Source: Ferruginibacter lapsinanis (GTDB lineage Bacteria; Bacteroidota; Bacteroidia; Chitinophagales; Chitinophagaceae). From it: a stretch of DNA of 64,000 bases. This document shows positions 1 to 8,319 of the stretch, piece by piece (the first letter of the stretch is position 1; each line of letters opens with the position of its first letter). Position numbers and translations under genes: made by a program. The notes beneath the pieces are model-generated. The model worked only from the letters and a program-made list of their open reading frames with translations. It was not told the origin of the DNA and made no database searches. The stretch lies in the NCBI RefSeq assembly GCF_020783315.1, contig NZ_CP086063.1, positions 1 to 64,000 on the forward strand, written 5' to 3'.

Positions 1-570
1 ACCTCTGATAACTTCATTCGCTTTTATTGTTAAAGGAGAGCCTCGTTTAATTGAATTATCAAACTCTTTACCATCTAACAATGTACCTACATAGTGAGCT
101 ATTATTGTATCTGGTGCTTTTGGCATCACAGATGTAGAATCTCCCTTTTTCAATATCTCATATTGCAAACCACTTGGCAAAGAGATTACGCCTTCTCTTT
201 TTGCATTAGCTTCAAAGAATGCTGTACCTTTTGCCTTTTCAGCTTTAATTTTCCTGGTTGAATAATCCTGCATTTTTTGCTGGATCACATCATTTGCATC
301 ATGTTCAGTTATTGCTGTTGGCTTAGAACCGAAAATATCCATCATCGCTTTTTTAAGCGCATCAAAATCCAGTGTATCTACTCCCTGATCTTTGAGGTTG
401 TTGGCAATATTCATTCCTAATCCATACGCAAATGAATCTACTGCAATTACTTTTGCAGAATCTACTGTTGCTAAAGGTTTCACAGCGGTAACTTTTGACG
501 AAGGTGAGCAACTGGTAATTTCCAATGCGCTCAACACCAAAACACAAAATCCTAAAAAATACTTGTTCAT
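1..570 (-). CDS. FKBP-type peptidyl-prolyl isomerase lipoprotein (partial, C-terminus outside window)
   Basis: This is the first 190 codons of a gene that continues past the window edge. The start codon is at 568-570. The N-terminus is a lipoprotein signal ending in a lipobox I-T-S-C at about residues 18-21, so the protein is probably anchored to a membrane outside the cytoplasm. Residues 35-120 fit the helical FKBP_N dimerisation domain (FAYGLGMNIANNL). From about residue 135 the FKBP_C catalytic domain begins, with LPSGLQYEILKKG, then VGTLLDGKEFDNS and the start of the GSPLTIKANEVIRG motif. The family (FkpA/FklB/Mip) assists proline-limited folding of exported proteins. It lies 23 nt downstream of the ABC ATPase gene on the same strand, so it is probably co-transcribed with it. 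The domain assignment is firm; the substrate is unknown. Confidence 0.9.
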   Translation of the reverse strand, partial: MNKYFLGFCVLVLSALEITSCSPSSKVTAVKPLATVDSAKVIAVDSFAYGLGMNIANNLKDQGVDTLDFDALKKAMMDIFGSKPTAITEHDANDVIQQKMQDYSTRKIKAEKAKGTAFFEANAKREGVISLPSGLQYEILKKGDSTSVMPKAPDTIIAHYVGTLLDGKEFDNSIKRGSPLTIKANEVIRG

Positions 571-593
571 TTTTTTTCTTTTTTTATATAAAA

Positions 594-1355
594 TTATTCT
601 TCTCTTATTTCTTTTCCTGTAAGATGAATGAATACATCTTCCAGGTTGGCAGCCTTTACCTGTTTAGGTCTTTCAAATCCTGTAGCCACCAAGTCATCGA
701 TCATTTTATCCGGTGAAGCTAATGCAATTATTTTGCCTTCGTCTAAAATAGCGATCCTATCACAAAGTTGTTCTGCCTCATCCATATAATGAGTAGTGAT
801 GATCACTGTTGTACCCTTTGCCCTGATATCTTTTATCAGATCCCATAAGTTCCTTCTCGCCTGGGGATCAAGTCCGGTTGTAGGCTCATCCAAAAAAACA
901 ATTTTGGGTTTATTGATCAGCGTGGTAGCGATAGAAAAGCGTTGCTTTTGGCCGCCGCTTAACTCTTTGTATTTACTCTTTGCTTTGTCTTCCAAACTAA
1001 CTAACCTAAGCAACTCCATTGGCGCTGTCTGCTGATTATACAATCCTGAAAAGAGATCTATCAGTTCAAGCAAATTAAGTCCGGGATAAAAACCCGACGA
1101 CTGCAATTGAACACCGATTATTTTTTTAATATTATCAGGCTCTTTATCAAGATTCATCCCATAAACAATCACCTCTCCCCCTGTCTTCTGTCTCAACGTT
1201 TCGATGATTTCAAGTGTGGTGGATTTACCGGCTCCATTAGGACCTAACAATCCAAATATCTCTCCTTCATATACATCAAAAGATATCCCCTTTACCGCTT
1301 CAAAAGAACCGTAATCTTTTTTTAGATCTTTTACAGAGATGATGTTGTTTTGCAT
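594..1355 (-). CDS. ABC transporter ATP-binding protein (DRA/CcmA-like exporter class)
   Basis: This 253-residue protein is a complete single ABC ATPase. The Walker A motif GPNGAGKST lies near residue 40, the signature is LSGGQKQR, Walker B is IVFLDEPTTGLDP, and the switch histidine sits in TTHYMDEAEQLCDR. The DEPTTGLDPQARR wording and short length are typical of ATPases that pair with ABC-2 type exporter permeases at the cytoplasmic membrane. No permease is present in the window: upstream by a single base is fructose-bisphosphatase, and downstream is the FKBP lipoprotein. The 1-nt gap to fbp implies co-transcription. The substrate cannot be inferred from this sequence. Confidence 0.93.
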   Translation of the reverse strand: MQNNIISVKDLKKDYGSFEAVKGISFDVYEGEIFGLLGPNGAGKSTTLEIIETLRQKTGGEVIVYGMNLDKEPDNIKKIIGVQLQSSGFYPGLNLLELIDLFSGLYNQQTAPMELLRLVSLEDKAKSKYKELSGGQKQRFSIATTLINKPKIVFLDEPTTGLDPQARRNLWDLIKDIRAKGTTVIITTHYMDEAEQLCDRIAILDEGKIIALASPDKMIDDLVATGFERPKQVKAANLEDVFIHLTGKEIREE

Positions 1356-1356
1356 A

Positions 1357-2367
1357 TTATTTTTCCAGGTGAGTATTCAATTCTTCCATCATTAACTTAC
1401 TGCCCACAAAGAATGGTGTTCGCTGATGAAGGCCCGTTGGTTGTATATCCAATATACGTTGCTTACCATCTGTAGCAATACCACCAGCAGTTTCAACAAT
1501 AAAAGCAAAGGGATTACACTCGTACATCAATCTTAATTTACCTCCTGGTTTATCTTTAATGGCAGGATACATAAATATGCCGCCTTTAATTAAATTTCTA
1601 TGTACATCACTCACCATGCTTCCTATATAACGTTGCGTATATGGTCCTCCGTTAGTACTATTTTTATCCTGGCAGGCATGTATATAATCCTGTACTCCCT
1701 GAGTATACTGATGGAAATTTCCGTGATTTACAGAATATATCCTGCCCGTTTCAGGGCATTTAATATCAGGATGACTCAATGAAAACTCTCCGATCGACTG
1801 ATCTAAGGTAAATCCATTTACACCACGTTTAGTAGCATACACCAAAATAGTAGATGACCCATAGATAACGTATCCTGCAGCTACCTGGTTCTCTCCTTTT
1901 TGTAAAAAATCTGCCGCTGTAACCGGTGTTCCTCTTTCTGTTACTCTTTTAAATACGCTAAAAATGGTACCAATAGAAACATTCACATCTATATTGGCAC
2001 TACCATCTAATGGATCGAACATGCATACATATTTACTGTTCATGCTGATCTCATCGTCAAAGATCACAAAATCATCCATTTCCTCACTACCAATTCCGGC
2101 ACAATTAATCCCATGACGCAATACACCCATAAACTGATTATTGGCAAAAATGTCGAGTTTTTTAACCTCTTCCCCCTGCACATTAGTTGTTCCAGCATCA
2201 CCAAGAATATCTACCAATCCGGCCTTATTTACCTCCACATTCACTCTTTTTGCGGCCAAACCGATATCTCTTAAAAGTCCTGATAACTCTCCGGTAGCGC
2301 CGGGAATTGCCCTCATTTGTTGAATAGTAAATTCGTCGAGGGTTAAAATTCTTCTGTTAATTGCCAT
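1357..2367 (-). CDS. fbp: fructose-1,6-bisphosphatase, class I
   Basis: This 336-residue enzyme hydrolyses fructose 1,6-bisphosphate to fructose 6-phosphate in gluconeogenesis. The class I metal-binding core is clear: FDPLDGSANIDVNVSIGTIF at about residues 117-136, preceded by the acidic stretch GSEEMDDFVIF. The substrate-binding GGIFMYPA and the C-terminal LRLMYECNPFAFIVE block with GGIATDG are also present. Its length is normal for the family. It is divergent from aspartokinase, with 119 nt between the starts, and is the first gene of a probable operon with the ABC ATPase and the FKBP lipoprotein. That association is not metabolically obvious. Confidence 0.97.
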   Translation of the reverse strand: MAINRRILTLDEFTIQQMRAIPGATGELSGLLRDIGLAAKRVNVEVNKAGLVDILGDAGTTNVQGEEVKKLDIFANNQFMGVLRHGINCAGIGSEEMDDFVIFDDEISMNSKYVCMFDPLDGSANIDVNVSIGTIFSVFKRVTERGTPVTAADFLQKGENQVAAGYVIYGSSTILVYATKRGVNGFTLDQSIGEFSLSHPDIKCPETGRIYSVNHGNFHQYTQGVQDYIHACQDKNSTNGGPYTQRYIGSMVSDVHRNLIKGGIFMYPAIKDKPGGKLRLMYECNPFAFIVETAGGIATDGKQRILDIQPTGLHQRTPFFVGSKLMMEELNTHLEK

Positions 2368-2486
2368 AGGTTAAAATGGTTGTATTTTTTTCAAGTAGAT
2401 TATTAAGCAATATTTTACGACTTTTGCACCGCAAATTATAGGTAGCGAAATTAAATCAATTAACTCAATCAATCGCAATATTTACA

Positions 2487-3740
2487 ATGAAGGTTTTTAA
2501 ATTTGGCGGCGCCAGCATAAATAGTACAGAAAGAATTGAAAATGTTGCAAAAATCATCCGTTCATATAGCGATGAAAAGTTATTTATCATTATCTCGGCA
2601 ATGGGTAAAACCACTAATGCGCTGGAAAAGGTAGCAGAAAGCTTTTTTGCAGGCAATAAAGATGAAGCGCTGACTTTGTTTACCCAACTAAAAGAGGAAC
2701 ATCTAAAAGTTGCTGGCAACCTCAAACTTCCTACCGCCAACCTCCAATTAAATGACCTGTTCACAGAGGTAGAATGGTTATTACATGATAAACCTGTAAG
2801 AGAGTATGACTACTACTACGACCAGATCGTTTGTTTGGGAGAGTTATTAAGTACGGCCATCATAAGCAGCTATCTTAATTCAATTGATATAAAAAATTCC
2901 TGGATAGATGTACGGGATATTGTAAGAACAGATGATAACTTCAGAGATGCCGGTATTGATTGGGAGTTTACCAACGATAAAGTGGCTGCCGAAATTTTAC
3001 CACTGCTTATTAAAAACAATATCGTCATCGCACAAGGCTTTATCGGTGCCACCGACGAAAACGAAAGTACAACATTGGGCAGAGAAGGCAGTGACTACAG
3101 TGCCGCCATATTTGCCAATATGCTGAATGCAGAAAGTCAGACAATATGGAAAGATGTAGAAGGTGTGATGAATGCCGATCCTAAAAAATTTCCGCAAGCA
3201 ACATTCATAGATAACCTTAGTTACAATGAAGTGATTGAGATGGCTTATTATGGCGCTCAGGTGATTCATCCAAAAACAATTAAACCATTACAGAATAAAG
3301 GCATCCCCCTACATGTAAGGTGTTTTTTACATCCCGAATTAAAAGGCACGATCATCAGTAATAACCCTGTTCATCAATTACCTCCAATCATTGTGGTAAA
3401 AGAAAATCAGGTATTGATGCAATTGAATTCTAAAGATTTTTCTTTTGTAGAAGATAAATTGGTGAGCAGTTTACACCACCTGTTCAATGAGGTAAAAATT
3501 CGTCCGAATATATCACAAAACGGCGCTATCAGTTTACTTTGTTGTTTAGATGACAAACCTGAAAAAATTGAAAAACTGGCATTACTTGCAAGTGAACTGT
3601 TTGACGTACAGGTAGAAAAAGGACTTACACTATTGACCATTCGTCATTATGACACCGATACGATCAATAAATTAACTTCTGGTAAAAAGATTGTGCTGGA
3701 ACAAAAAACCACCGAAACAATTCAGGTGGTGATGAAATAG
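2487..3740 (+). CDS. lysC: aspartate kinase (monofunctional)
   Basis: This 417-residue protein phosphorylates aspartate, the first step towards lysine, threonine and methionine. The amino acid kinase fold starts with KFGGASI (canonical KFGGTS). It continues with IISAMGKTTNAL, the catalytic region TTLGREGSDYSAAIFA and KDVEGVMNADPKK. Two ACT-like regulatory domains fill the last 130 residues, so feedback control by an end-product amino acid is likely, though which one cannot be read. The stretch AGNLKLPTANLQLND (about residues 76-90) is encoded by a low-complexity CCAACCTCC-type repeat that resembles intergenic repeats elsewhere in the window. The gene converges on the L,D-transpeptidase gene with 2 nt between the stop codons. 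Confidence 0.95.
   Translation: MKVFKFGGASINSTERIENVAKIIRSYSDEKLFIIISAMGKTTNALEKVAESFFAGNKDEALTLFTQLKEEHLKVAGNLKLPTANLQLNDLFTEVEWLLHDKPVREYDYYYDQIVCLGELLSTAIISSYLNSIDIKNSWIDVRDIVRTDDNFRDAGIDWEFTNDKVAAEILPLLIKNNIVIAQGFIGATDENESTTLGREGSDYSAAIFANMLNAESQTIWKDVEGVMNADPKKFPQATFIDNLSYNEVIEMAYYGAQVIHPKTIKPLQNKGIPLHVRCFLHPELKGTIISNNPVHQLPPIIVVKENQVLMQLNSKDFSFVEDKLVSSLHHLFNEVKIRPNISQNGAISLLCCLDDKPEKIEKLALLASELFDVQVEKGLTLLTIRHYDTDTINKLTSGKKIVLEQKTTETIQVVMK
2714..2750. repeat. low-complexity CAACCTCC-type repeat inside lysC
   Basis: The bases read as imperfect tandem copies of an octamer-like AACCTC/CCAACCTCC unit. They encode NLKLPTANLQL within aspartokinase. The unit matches one arm of the spacer repeat near 13880-13908. 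It is in frame and does not interrupt the gene. Whether it is an insertion relative to homologs needs an alignment. Confidence 0.45.
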
Positions 3741-3742
3741 AA

Positions 3743-4510
3743 TTAATCCACGATATACTTACCCTGTTTATTAATCATTACAACAGGCAATTCTTTTTTC
3801 GCTTCAAAATAGTCGAACGCATTTTTTAAACTTACCGCAAACTCATTCAACGCCGGATTGGCTTTTGTAAATTGAGTAAGGTATTCTAAAGATTTGGGGC
3901 TATTATATTTTACAGGAAAAACATGTACAGGAATAAAATCCTGCCCGGCTTCCTTAGCATGACTTGCAAGAGTGTACAACTCTTCTATTGGTTCATCGCT
4001 GATTGCAATACATCCAACCGAAACGCAATTCCCATGAATATAAATGGCTTTTCCGGGACGGGCTTCATCTGCCAGAATTTTATCAGATGCATTCGGATAA
4101 TTCAATCCCAATGATAAATGATAATTACTATTAGGATTAAACTCATTGATATAATAGAAACCTTCTGGGATCTGGTAATCTCCTTCCATTCTTTTTGGCC
4201 CCATAGTACCGCTTTGCATACAAACACGGTAAGTTTTAAACAATTTAAACGATTCGTCATTCTCCCCTTTTACCCATACTTCCAGTTGTCTATCATATTT
4301 GAATGAACGAATGAATATTTCTTTTGCAGGCCAAGTCAATTTTTTGGCTTCGAATTGTTTTTTTAAAGAATCATCATTACGGGTAACAATATCTGATATT
4401 TTTACTGAAGATGATCTGATATCATTGAAGGCCATTTGAGAAAACGCAGAAAGGTTCGCATATAGTGCAAACCATGCCAGTAATAAAGCGCTGATAAGGA
4501 GGTTCTTCAT
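3743..4510 (-). CDS. L,D-transpeptidase family protein (YkuD fold, YafK-like)
   Basis: This 255-residue exported protein begins with a signal peptide (MKNLLISALLLAWFALYA..FSQ, cleavage near residue 25). The YkuD catalytic signature is visible as IYIHGNCVSVGCIAI at about residues 155-170. It carries the invariant histidine and the nucleophilic cysteine in S-V-G-C. The preceding MQSGTMGPKRMEGDYQIPEGFYYI matches the GxKxxEGDxxTPEG signature of the YafK group. Family members form or cut 3-3 crosslinks in peptidoglycan or attach proteins to it in the periplasm. The exact activity cannot be assigned. It is convergent with lysC and has its own upstream region of 177 nt shared with purK. Confidence 0.88.
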   Translation of the reverse strand: MKNLLISALLLAWFALYANLSAFSQMAFNDIRSSSVKISDIVTRNDDSLKKQFEAKKLTWPAKEIFIRSFKYDRQLEVWVKGENDESFKLFKTYRVCMQSGTMGPKRMEGDYQIPEGFYYINEFNPNSNYHLSLGLNYPNASDKILADEARPGKAIYIHGNCVSVGCIAISDEPIEELYTLASHAKEAGQDFIPVHVFPVKYNSPKSLEYLTQFTKANPALNEFAVSLKNAFDYFEAKKELPVVMINKQGKYIVD

Positions 4511-4675
4511 TGATATTTAATGCCTTAGTATAATACTAAACGTAAAAATACAGTTTTTATGAAATTTAATTTGTTAAAAAAAAGGGATTTTTACTAAAAA
4601 AAATACGCTATCCCCTTATTTGTATTGGTTATCAACAGATAATATCAATATGACTGAAAGCTCAGGAAGACAATT

Positions 4676-4683
4676 TATATTTG
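4676..4683 (+). promoter_or_regulatory. Bacteroidota -7 box (TATATTTG) for purK
   Basis: This is an exact match to the TAnnTTTG consensus. Only 4 nt separate it from the purK ATG at 4688, which places the expected transcription start at or next to the start codon. No convincing -33 TTG was found at the usual spacing. Confidence 0.6.
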
Positions 4684-4687
4684 CGCC

Positions 4688-5812
4688 ATGAAAAAAGCAG
4701 GCATCTTAGGAGGAGGTCAATTAGGGAGGATGTTATTACAAGCTGCGGCAAATTACCCCGTTGAAACATTTGTAATGGAGAATGATACGGAATGCCCTTC
4801 TGCCCATTTATGCAATCATTTTATAAAAGGGGATATCCGGAATTTTGATGATGTATACAACTTCGGTAAAGGCCTGGATGCTATTACCATTGAAATTGAG
4901 AGCGTAAATGAAGAGGCCCTAGAAAAATTAGAAAGTGAGGGAGTAAAGGTTTATCCCAAACCTTCGGCCTTAAAGATCATCAAAAACAAAATTTTACAAA
5001 AGCAATTTTACAAAGCGAACGAGATACCTACTGCCGATTTCATCATTACTGAAGATCTTGCAGCATTGAAAAAAAATACCGGTTTTTTACCTGCGGTACA
5101 TAAAGTGGGCATGGGTGGCTATGATGGCAAAGGAGTACAAATATTAAGAGAAGCTAAAGATATTGATAAAGGTTTTGATGCCCCTAGTGTATTGGAAAAA
5201 ATGATGCCAATCGATAAAGAAATTGCAGTGATAGTAGCAGTGAACGACAAGGGCGAAAATGCGATCTATCCTCCGGTAGATATGGTCTTTGATCCGATGT
5301 TGAATTTATTGGATTACCAGATAAGTCCTGCTGAGCTACCTGAAAAAACTTTATGGAAGGTAGAAGCTATTGCATTGAAGGTGGTAAAGGGACTAAACAG
5401 TCCTGGTATTTTTGCAGTAGAATTATTTGTAGATAAAAACGGAGACGTAATTGTAAATGAAACAGCTCCGAGGGTGCATAATAGCGGGCATCATACCATT
5501 GAAGCTAATTACTCTTCTCAATTTGATATGCTCTGGAGAATTTTATTGCAGTATCCTTTAGGAAATACAGACCATATCATCCCTGCAGCCATTGTAAATA
5601 TCATTGGTGAAGAGGGATATAGTGGTGCAGCCCATTACCAGGGTATAGAAGAAGTATTACAAATAGATAATGCATTTGTCCATCTCTACGGAAAAAAAGA
5701 AACAAAGCCCGGAAGAAAAATGGGACATGTAACAATACTGAGCAAAGAAAAACAAGAATTAATCCATCAGGCTAATAGAATAAAGAGTACATTAAAAGTA
5801 ATTAGTAAATAA
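4688..5812 (+). CDS. purK: 5-(carboxyamino)imidazole ribonucleotide synthase
   Basis: This 374-residue ATP-grasp enzyme carboxylates AIR to N5-CAIR in de novo purine synthesis. The N-terminal GILGGGQLGRMLLQAA motif, the ATP-grasp segment AVHKVGMGGYDGKGVQ and the metal/ATP motif VELFVDKNGDVIVNETAPRVHNSGH are all typical of PurK. It is followed 29 nt later by purE, the next enzyme, so the two form an operon. The -7 box ends 4 nt before this ATG, which suggests a leaderless or nearly leaderless transcript. Length and motifs are normal. Confidence 0.97.
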   Translation: MKKAGILGGGQLGRMLLQAAANYPVETFVMENDTECPSAHLCNHFIKGDIRNFDDVYNFGKGLDAITIEIESVNEEALEKLESEGVKVYPKPSALKIIKNKILQKQFYKANEIPTADFIITEDLAALKKNTGFLPAVHKVGMGGYDGKGVQILREAKDIDKGFDAPSVLEKMMPIDKEIAVIVAVNDKGENAIYPPVDMVFDPMLNLLDYQISPAELPEKTLWKVEAIALKVVKGLNSPGIFAVELFVDKNGDVIVNETAPRVHNSGHHTIEANYSSQFDMLWRILLQYPLGNTDHIIPAAIVNIIGEEGYSGAAHYQGIEEVLQIDNAFVHLYGKKETKPGRKMGHVTILSKEKQELIHQANRIKSTLKVISK

Positions 5813-5841
5813 ATATTTTATCTTCGTAAAAACACAAACCA

Positions 5842-6360
5842 ATGGCAGCAGTTTTAGTAGGTATTATCATGGGTAGCGAAAGCGATTTAGAAATAATGAA
5901 GGGTGCAGCAGAAATGTTGCGACAATTTGAAGTTGAACCTGAATTAACGATCGTATCAGCACATCGTACCCCTGAACGGCTGAGAGAATATGCTTCCAAA
6001 GCCAAAGAACGTGGATTAAAAGTGATCATTGCCGGTGCCGGTGGTGCCGCACATTTGCCTGGCATGGTAGCTGCACAAACTATTTTGCCTGTTATTGGCG
6101 TTCCAGTAAAATCTTCTAATTCGGTTGATGGATGGGACTCGATCTTATCAATATTGCAAATGCCTTATGGTGTACCTGTTGCCACCGTTGCATTGAACGG
6201 CGCTAAAAATGCAGGCATATTAGCTGCTCAAATTCTTGCGCTACACGATCCTTCCATTGCCGGAAAATTAGAGGCTTACAAAGAGTACCAGGACGATATT
6301 GTAATGGAAAGTGTAAAGAATGTAAGGAATATCGGATTTACGAATGAGTTTGATGTGTAA
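5842..6360 (+). CDS. purE: N5-carboxyaminoimidazole ribonucleotide mutase
   Basis: This 172-residue protein is the class I PurE that converts N5-CAIR to CAIR. The family signatures are [28 protein letters not shown] and [16 protein letters not shown], the last including the substrate-binding glycine-rich loop, followed by GVPVKSS and [10 protein letters not shown]. It follows purK by 29 nt and shares its operon. A small membrane-protein gene begins 12 nt after its stop and is probably on the same mRNA. Confidence 0.97.
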   Translation: MAAVLVGIIMGSESDLEIMKGAAEMLRQFEVEPELTIVSAHRTPERLREYASKAKERGLKVIIAGAGGAAHLPGMVAAQTILPVIGVPVKSSNSVDGWDSILSILQMPYGVPVATVALNGAKNAGILAAQILALHDPSIAGKLEAYKEYQDDIVMESVKNVRNIGFTNEFDV

Positions 6361-6372
6361 GCATTCCCTAAA

Positions 6373-6591
6373 ATGAACAAAAGAGAAAAAGGGGGAGTCA
6401 TTATTTTTTGTGCATTTACCTTAATTATAATTCTCTTAGGTGTTATTGCCAATATTATTGATCAACCTATTATAATGAATGGCCGATACGGTATTCGTTA
6501 CTATAGTGGCACTCAAATCATTCTTTTGGGGATTTTTCTACTGCTACTTCCTATATTTTACTTTTCATTAAAAAATAACAAAAAGAATTAA
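6373..6591 (+). CDS. small two-helix membrane protein of unknown function
   Basis: This 72-residue protein is not recognised. It has a basic N-terminus (MNKREKGG) and two strongly hydrophobic segments, about residues 8-28 and 46-66, with a short linker (IDQPIIMNGRYGIRYYSGTQ). It ends with a lysine/asparagine-rich tail. The gene starts 12 nt after purE and its stop overlaps the stop of bshC on the other strand by 4 nt. The tight packing behind purE supports a real translated gene. No function should be inferred from the position alone. Confidence 0.6.
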   Translation: MNKREKGGVIIFCAFTLIIILLGVIANIIDQPIIMNGRYGIRYYSGTQIILLGIFLLLLPIFYFSLKNNKKN

Positions 6592-8186
6592 TCTTCTTTT
6601 ATCACACAAAATTCCTGCTCCAACCCTTTTGAATTTTCTTCAATCATTTTAATGAAATCTTTGCCATATTTGGCATAGAAAAGTGTAATACTTTCCACCC
6701 TCTCTTGTAAACTGTTATTAGGGAATAAGTAAGATTTAATTTTATGCAGTTGCCTTTGTTGAGCATCAAATTTTTTCTTTTCTGCCCTGAGCATTTTTTT
6801 CTCTAATGCATCAATGCGTTTTACTGCAGCAATTTTCAACGCTTCCGTATGTTCTGCTAAAGTACCGTCTATTATTCCTGCAGCAGATTTCATTGCAGCA
6901 TATAGATCATTCAATGCTATCTTTTCTTTTGCCAGGCTCAATTGAACAGATGAATCTCTTTTCACTAATTCGTTAAATAGGTCTATTTCAGCCCTAAACA
7001 GATCAATCGTATCGAATTGTAATTTCTCTTTTAGTGCATTTAATTCCTTCGGAATGAACAGAAAAGAATTTCGAACGATCAAAAGCGGATAAGGAACACC
7101 TACAGCATCAAATACTTTTTTCAATTCTAACCAATAGGCAATCTCTCCACCGCCTCCTATAAACGCAATATTGGGTAAGATCAATTCCTGAAAAACAGGA
7201 CGAAGAATTACGTTCGGACTAAACCTTTCAGGAAACTGATTCAACTCATTAAATATCTCTTCTTGAGTAAACGCTAATTTTAAATTTTCAATATTGAATG
7301 TTGAATTTTCAAATTCGATCCTCTCTCTTTTATTATCCAGTAAATAAAATAAATTAATATCTCTCCCACTTGCCTGTACTTTATATTCTCCAGGAAATGC
7401 AGCTACAGTTTCTGCTACTGCTTTTGCAGAAAATTGTTCACTCAGTTCTTTTTTAATAATAGGAGCAAATGCATTTTTTAGTTTCCTGTTATCAGGCAAC
7501 AATATCAATAGTCCGTATTCTGCAAATAATTTATTAACGAAACCAAATGTTGCCTGCTCAATAGTTATTCCTTCCGGATAACCATCTTTCAGCATAGCAA
7601 CGATCTCATTTCCGAAAGGATATACAGATAACTCTCCGGAGATCTCATCAATCATTTTACTCAAAGCCTTGTCCACCTTCATTCTCCCAACTGCTCCTGT
7701 CTGGTCAGTTTTCCATTCATGCTTTTCACCATTGATATAAATATGATTCAGTTCCGCCAGGTCTGCATCTTCGCTCCCCATATAATACACGGGAACAAAA
7801 TTATATTCAGGCAATTCATTTTTTAATTGCTCAGCTAATTTTATTGCATGCAGTATCTTATAAATAAAATATAAAGGACCAGTAAAAATATTGGGTTGAT
7901 GTGCAGTCGTAATTGTAAAAGTGCCTGCACTATTTAATTGAGTAAGATTGAATTGTTGTTTATCAGTAAGTGTAATGCTTTTGTATTGCTCTGACAACAC
8001 ATCAGCTAGCAGATTTCTATCCGTAGGATATTTTTTTCGTTCCGCTATTGCAGCTTTAACACCTTCGATAGATACCGGATGATGATAAAACGGTTGTAAT
8101 TTTTTATCAGCTGCAATATAATCAGCTACCATCCTGGAAAAATAACCTGTGTTGGCGTAAGAAATATGTGAAGCAGTTATGTTCAT
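6588..8186 (-). CDS. bshC: bacillithiol biosynthesis cysteine-adding enzyme
   Basis: This 532-residue protein matches BshC, which joins cysteine to GlcN-malate in the last step of bacillithiol synthesis. Recognisable blocks are TTAHQPNIFTGPLYFIYKI, VPVYYMGSEDADLAEL (a nucleotide-binding-like motif), ERFSPNVILRPVFQE and LPNIAFIGGGGEIAYW. A C-terminal coiled coil (about residues 450-500, lysine/glutamate-rich) is also characteristic. Its presence implies that the cell makes bacillithiol as a low-molecular-weight thiol; the other bsh genes are not in this window. Bases 7275-7317, coding for NSTFNIENLKL, resemble an AATTCAACATTCAA low-complexity repeat, but the protein length around it looks normal. 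Confidence 0.93.
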   Translation of the reverse strand: MNITASHISYANTGYFSRMVADYIAADKKLQPFYHHPVSIEGVKAAIAERKKYPTDRNLLADVLSEQYKSITLTDKQQFNLTQLNSAGTFTITTAHQPNIFTGPLYFIYKILHAIKLAEQLKNELPEYNFVPVYYMGSEDADLAELNHIYINGEKHEWKTDQTGAVGRMKVDKALSKMIDEISGELSVYPFGNEIVAMLKDGYPEGITIEQATFGFVNKLFAEYGLLILLPDNRKLKNAFAPIIKKELSEQFSAKAVAETVAAFPGEYKVQASGRDINLFYLLDNKRERIEFENSTFNIENLKLAFTQEEIFNELNQFPERFSPNVILRPVFQELILPNIAFIGGGGEIAYWLELKKVFDAVGVPYPLLIVRNSFLFIPKELNALKEKLQFDTIDLFRAEIDLFNELVKRDSSVQLSLAKEKIALNDLYAAMKSAAGIIDGTLAEHTEALKIAAVKRIDALEKKMLRAEKKKFDAQQRQLHKIKSYLFPNNSLQERVESITLFYAKYGKDFIKMIEENSKGLEQEFCVIKED

Positions 8187-8319
8187 TTAATGAGCTAATA
8201 TTAAATTTACGAATTACGAATATAGATTTACGAATACCTTCAGGTTGTTTGAGTATACATTTAAAAAATGGATATCCTAATTTAAAGAAAATCGTACATC
8301 CAAAATCTAAAATCGTAAA
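8187..8319. repeat. spacer with opposed TTTACGAAT / AAATCGTAAAT repeat arms
   Basis: The spacer between rimO and bshC has a left arm of short tandem TTTACGAAT(T)/ACGAAT units near 8201-8235. After about 40 unique bases, an opposed arm of AAATCGTA(AA) and ATCTAAAATCGTAAAT units lies near 8289-8320. The arms are imperfectly complementary. No promoter or gene is evident. The same unit recurs at 9668-9756. Confidence 0.55.

Noticed and set aside
7275-7317. AATTCAACATTCAA-like repeat in bshC as an insertion
   Set aside because: The encoded stretch aligns in length with the expected BshC loop from memory, so insertion is not supported; the resemblance may be chance.
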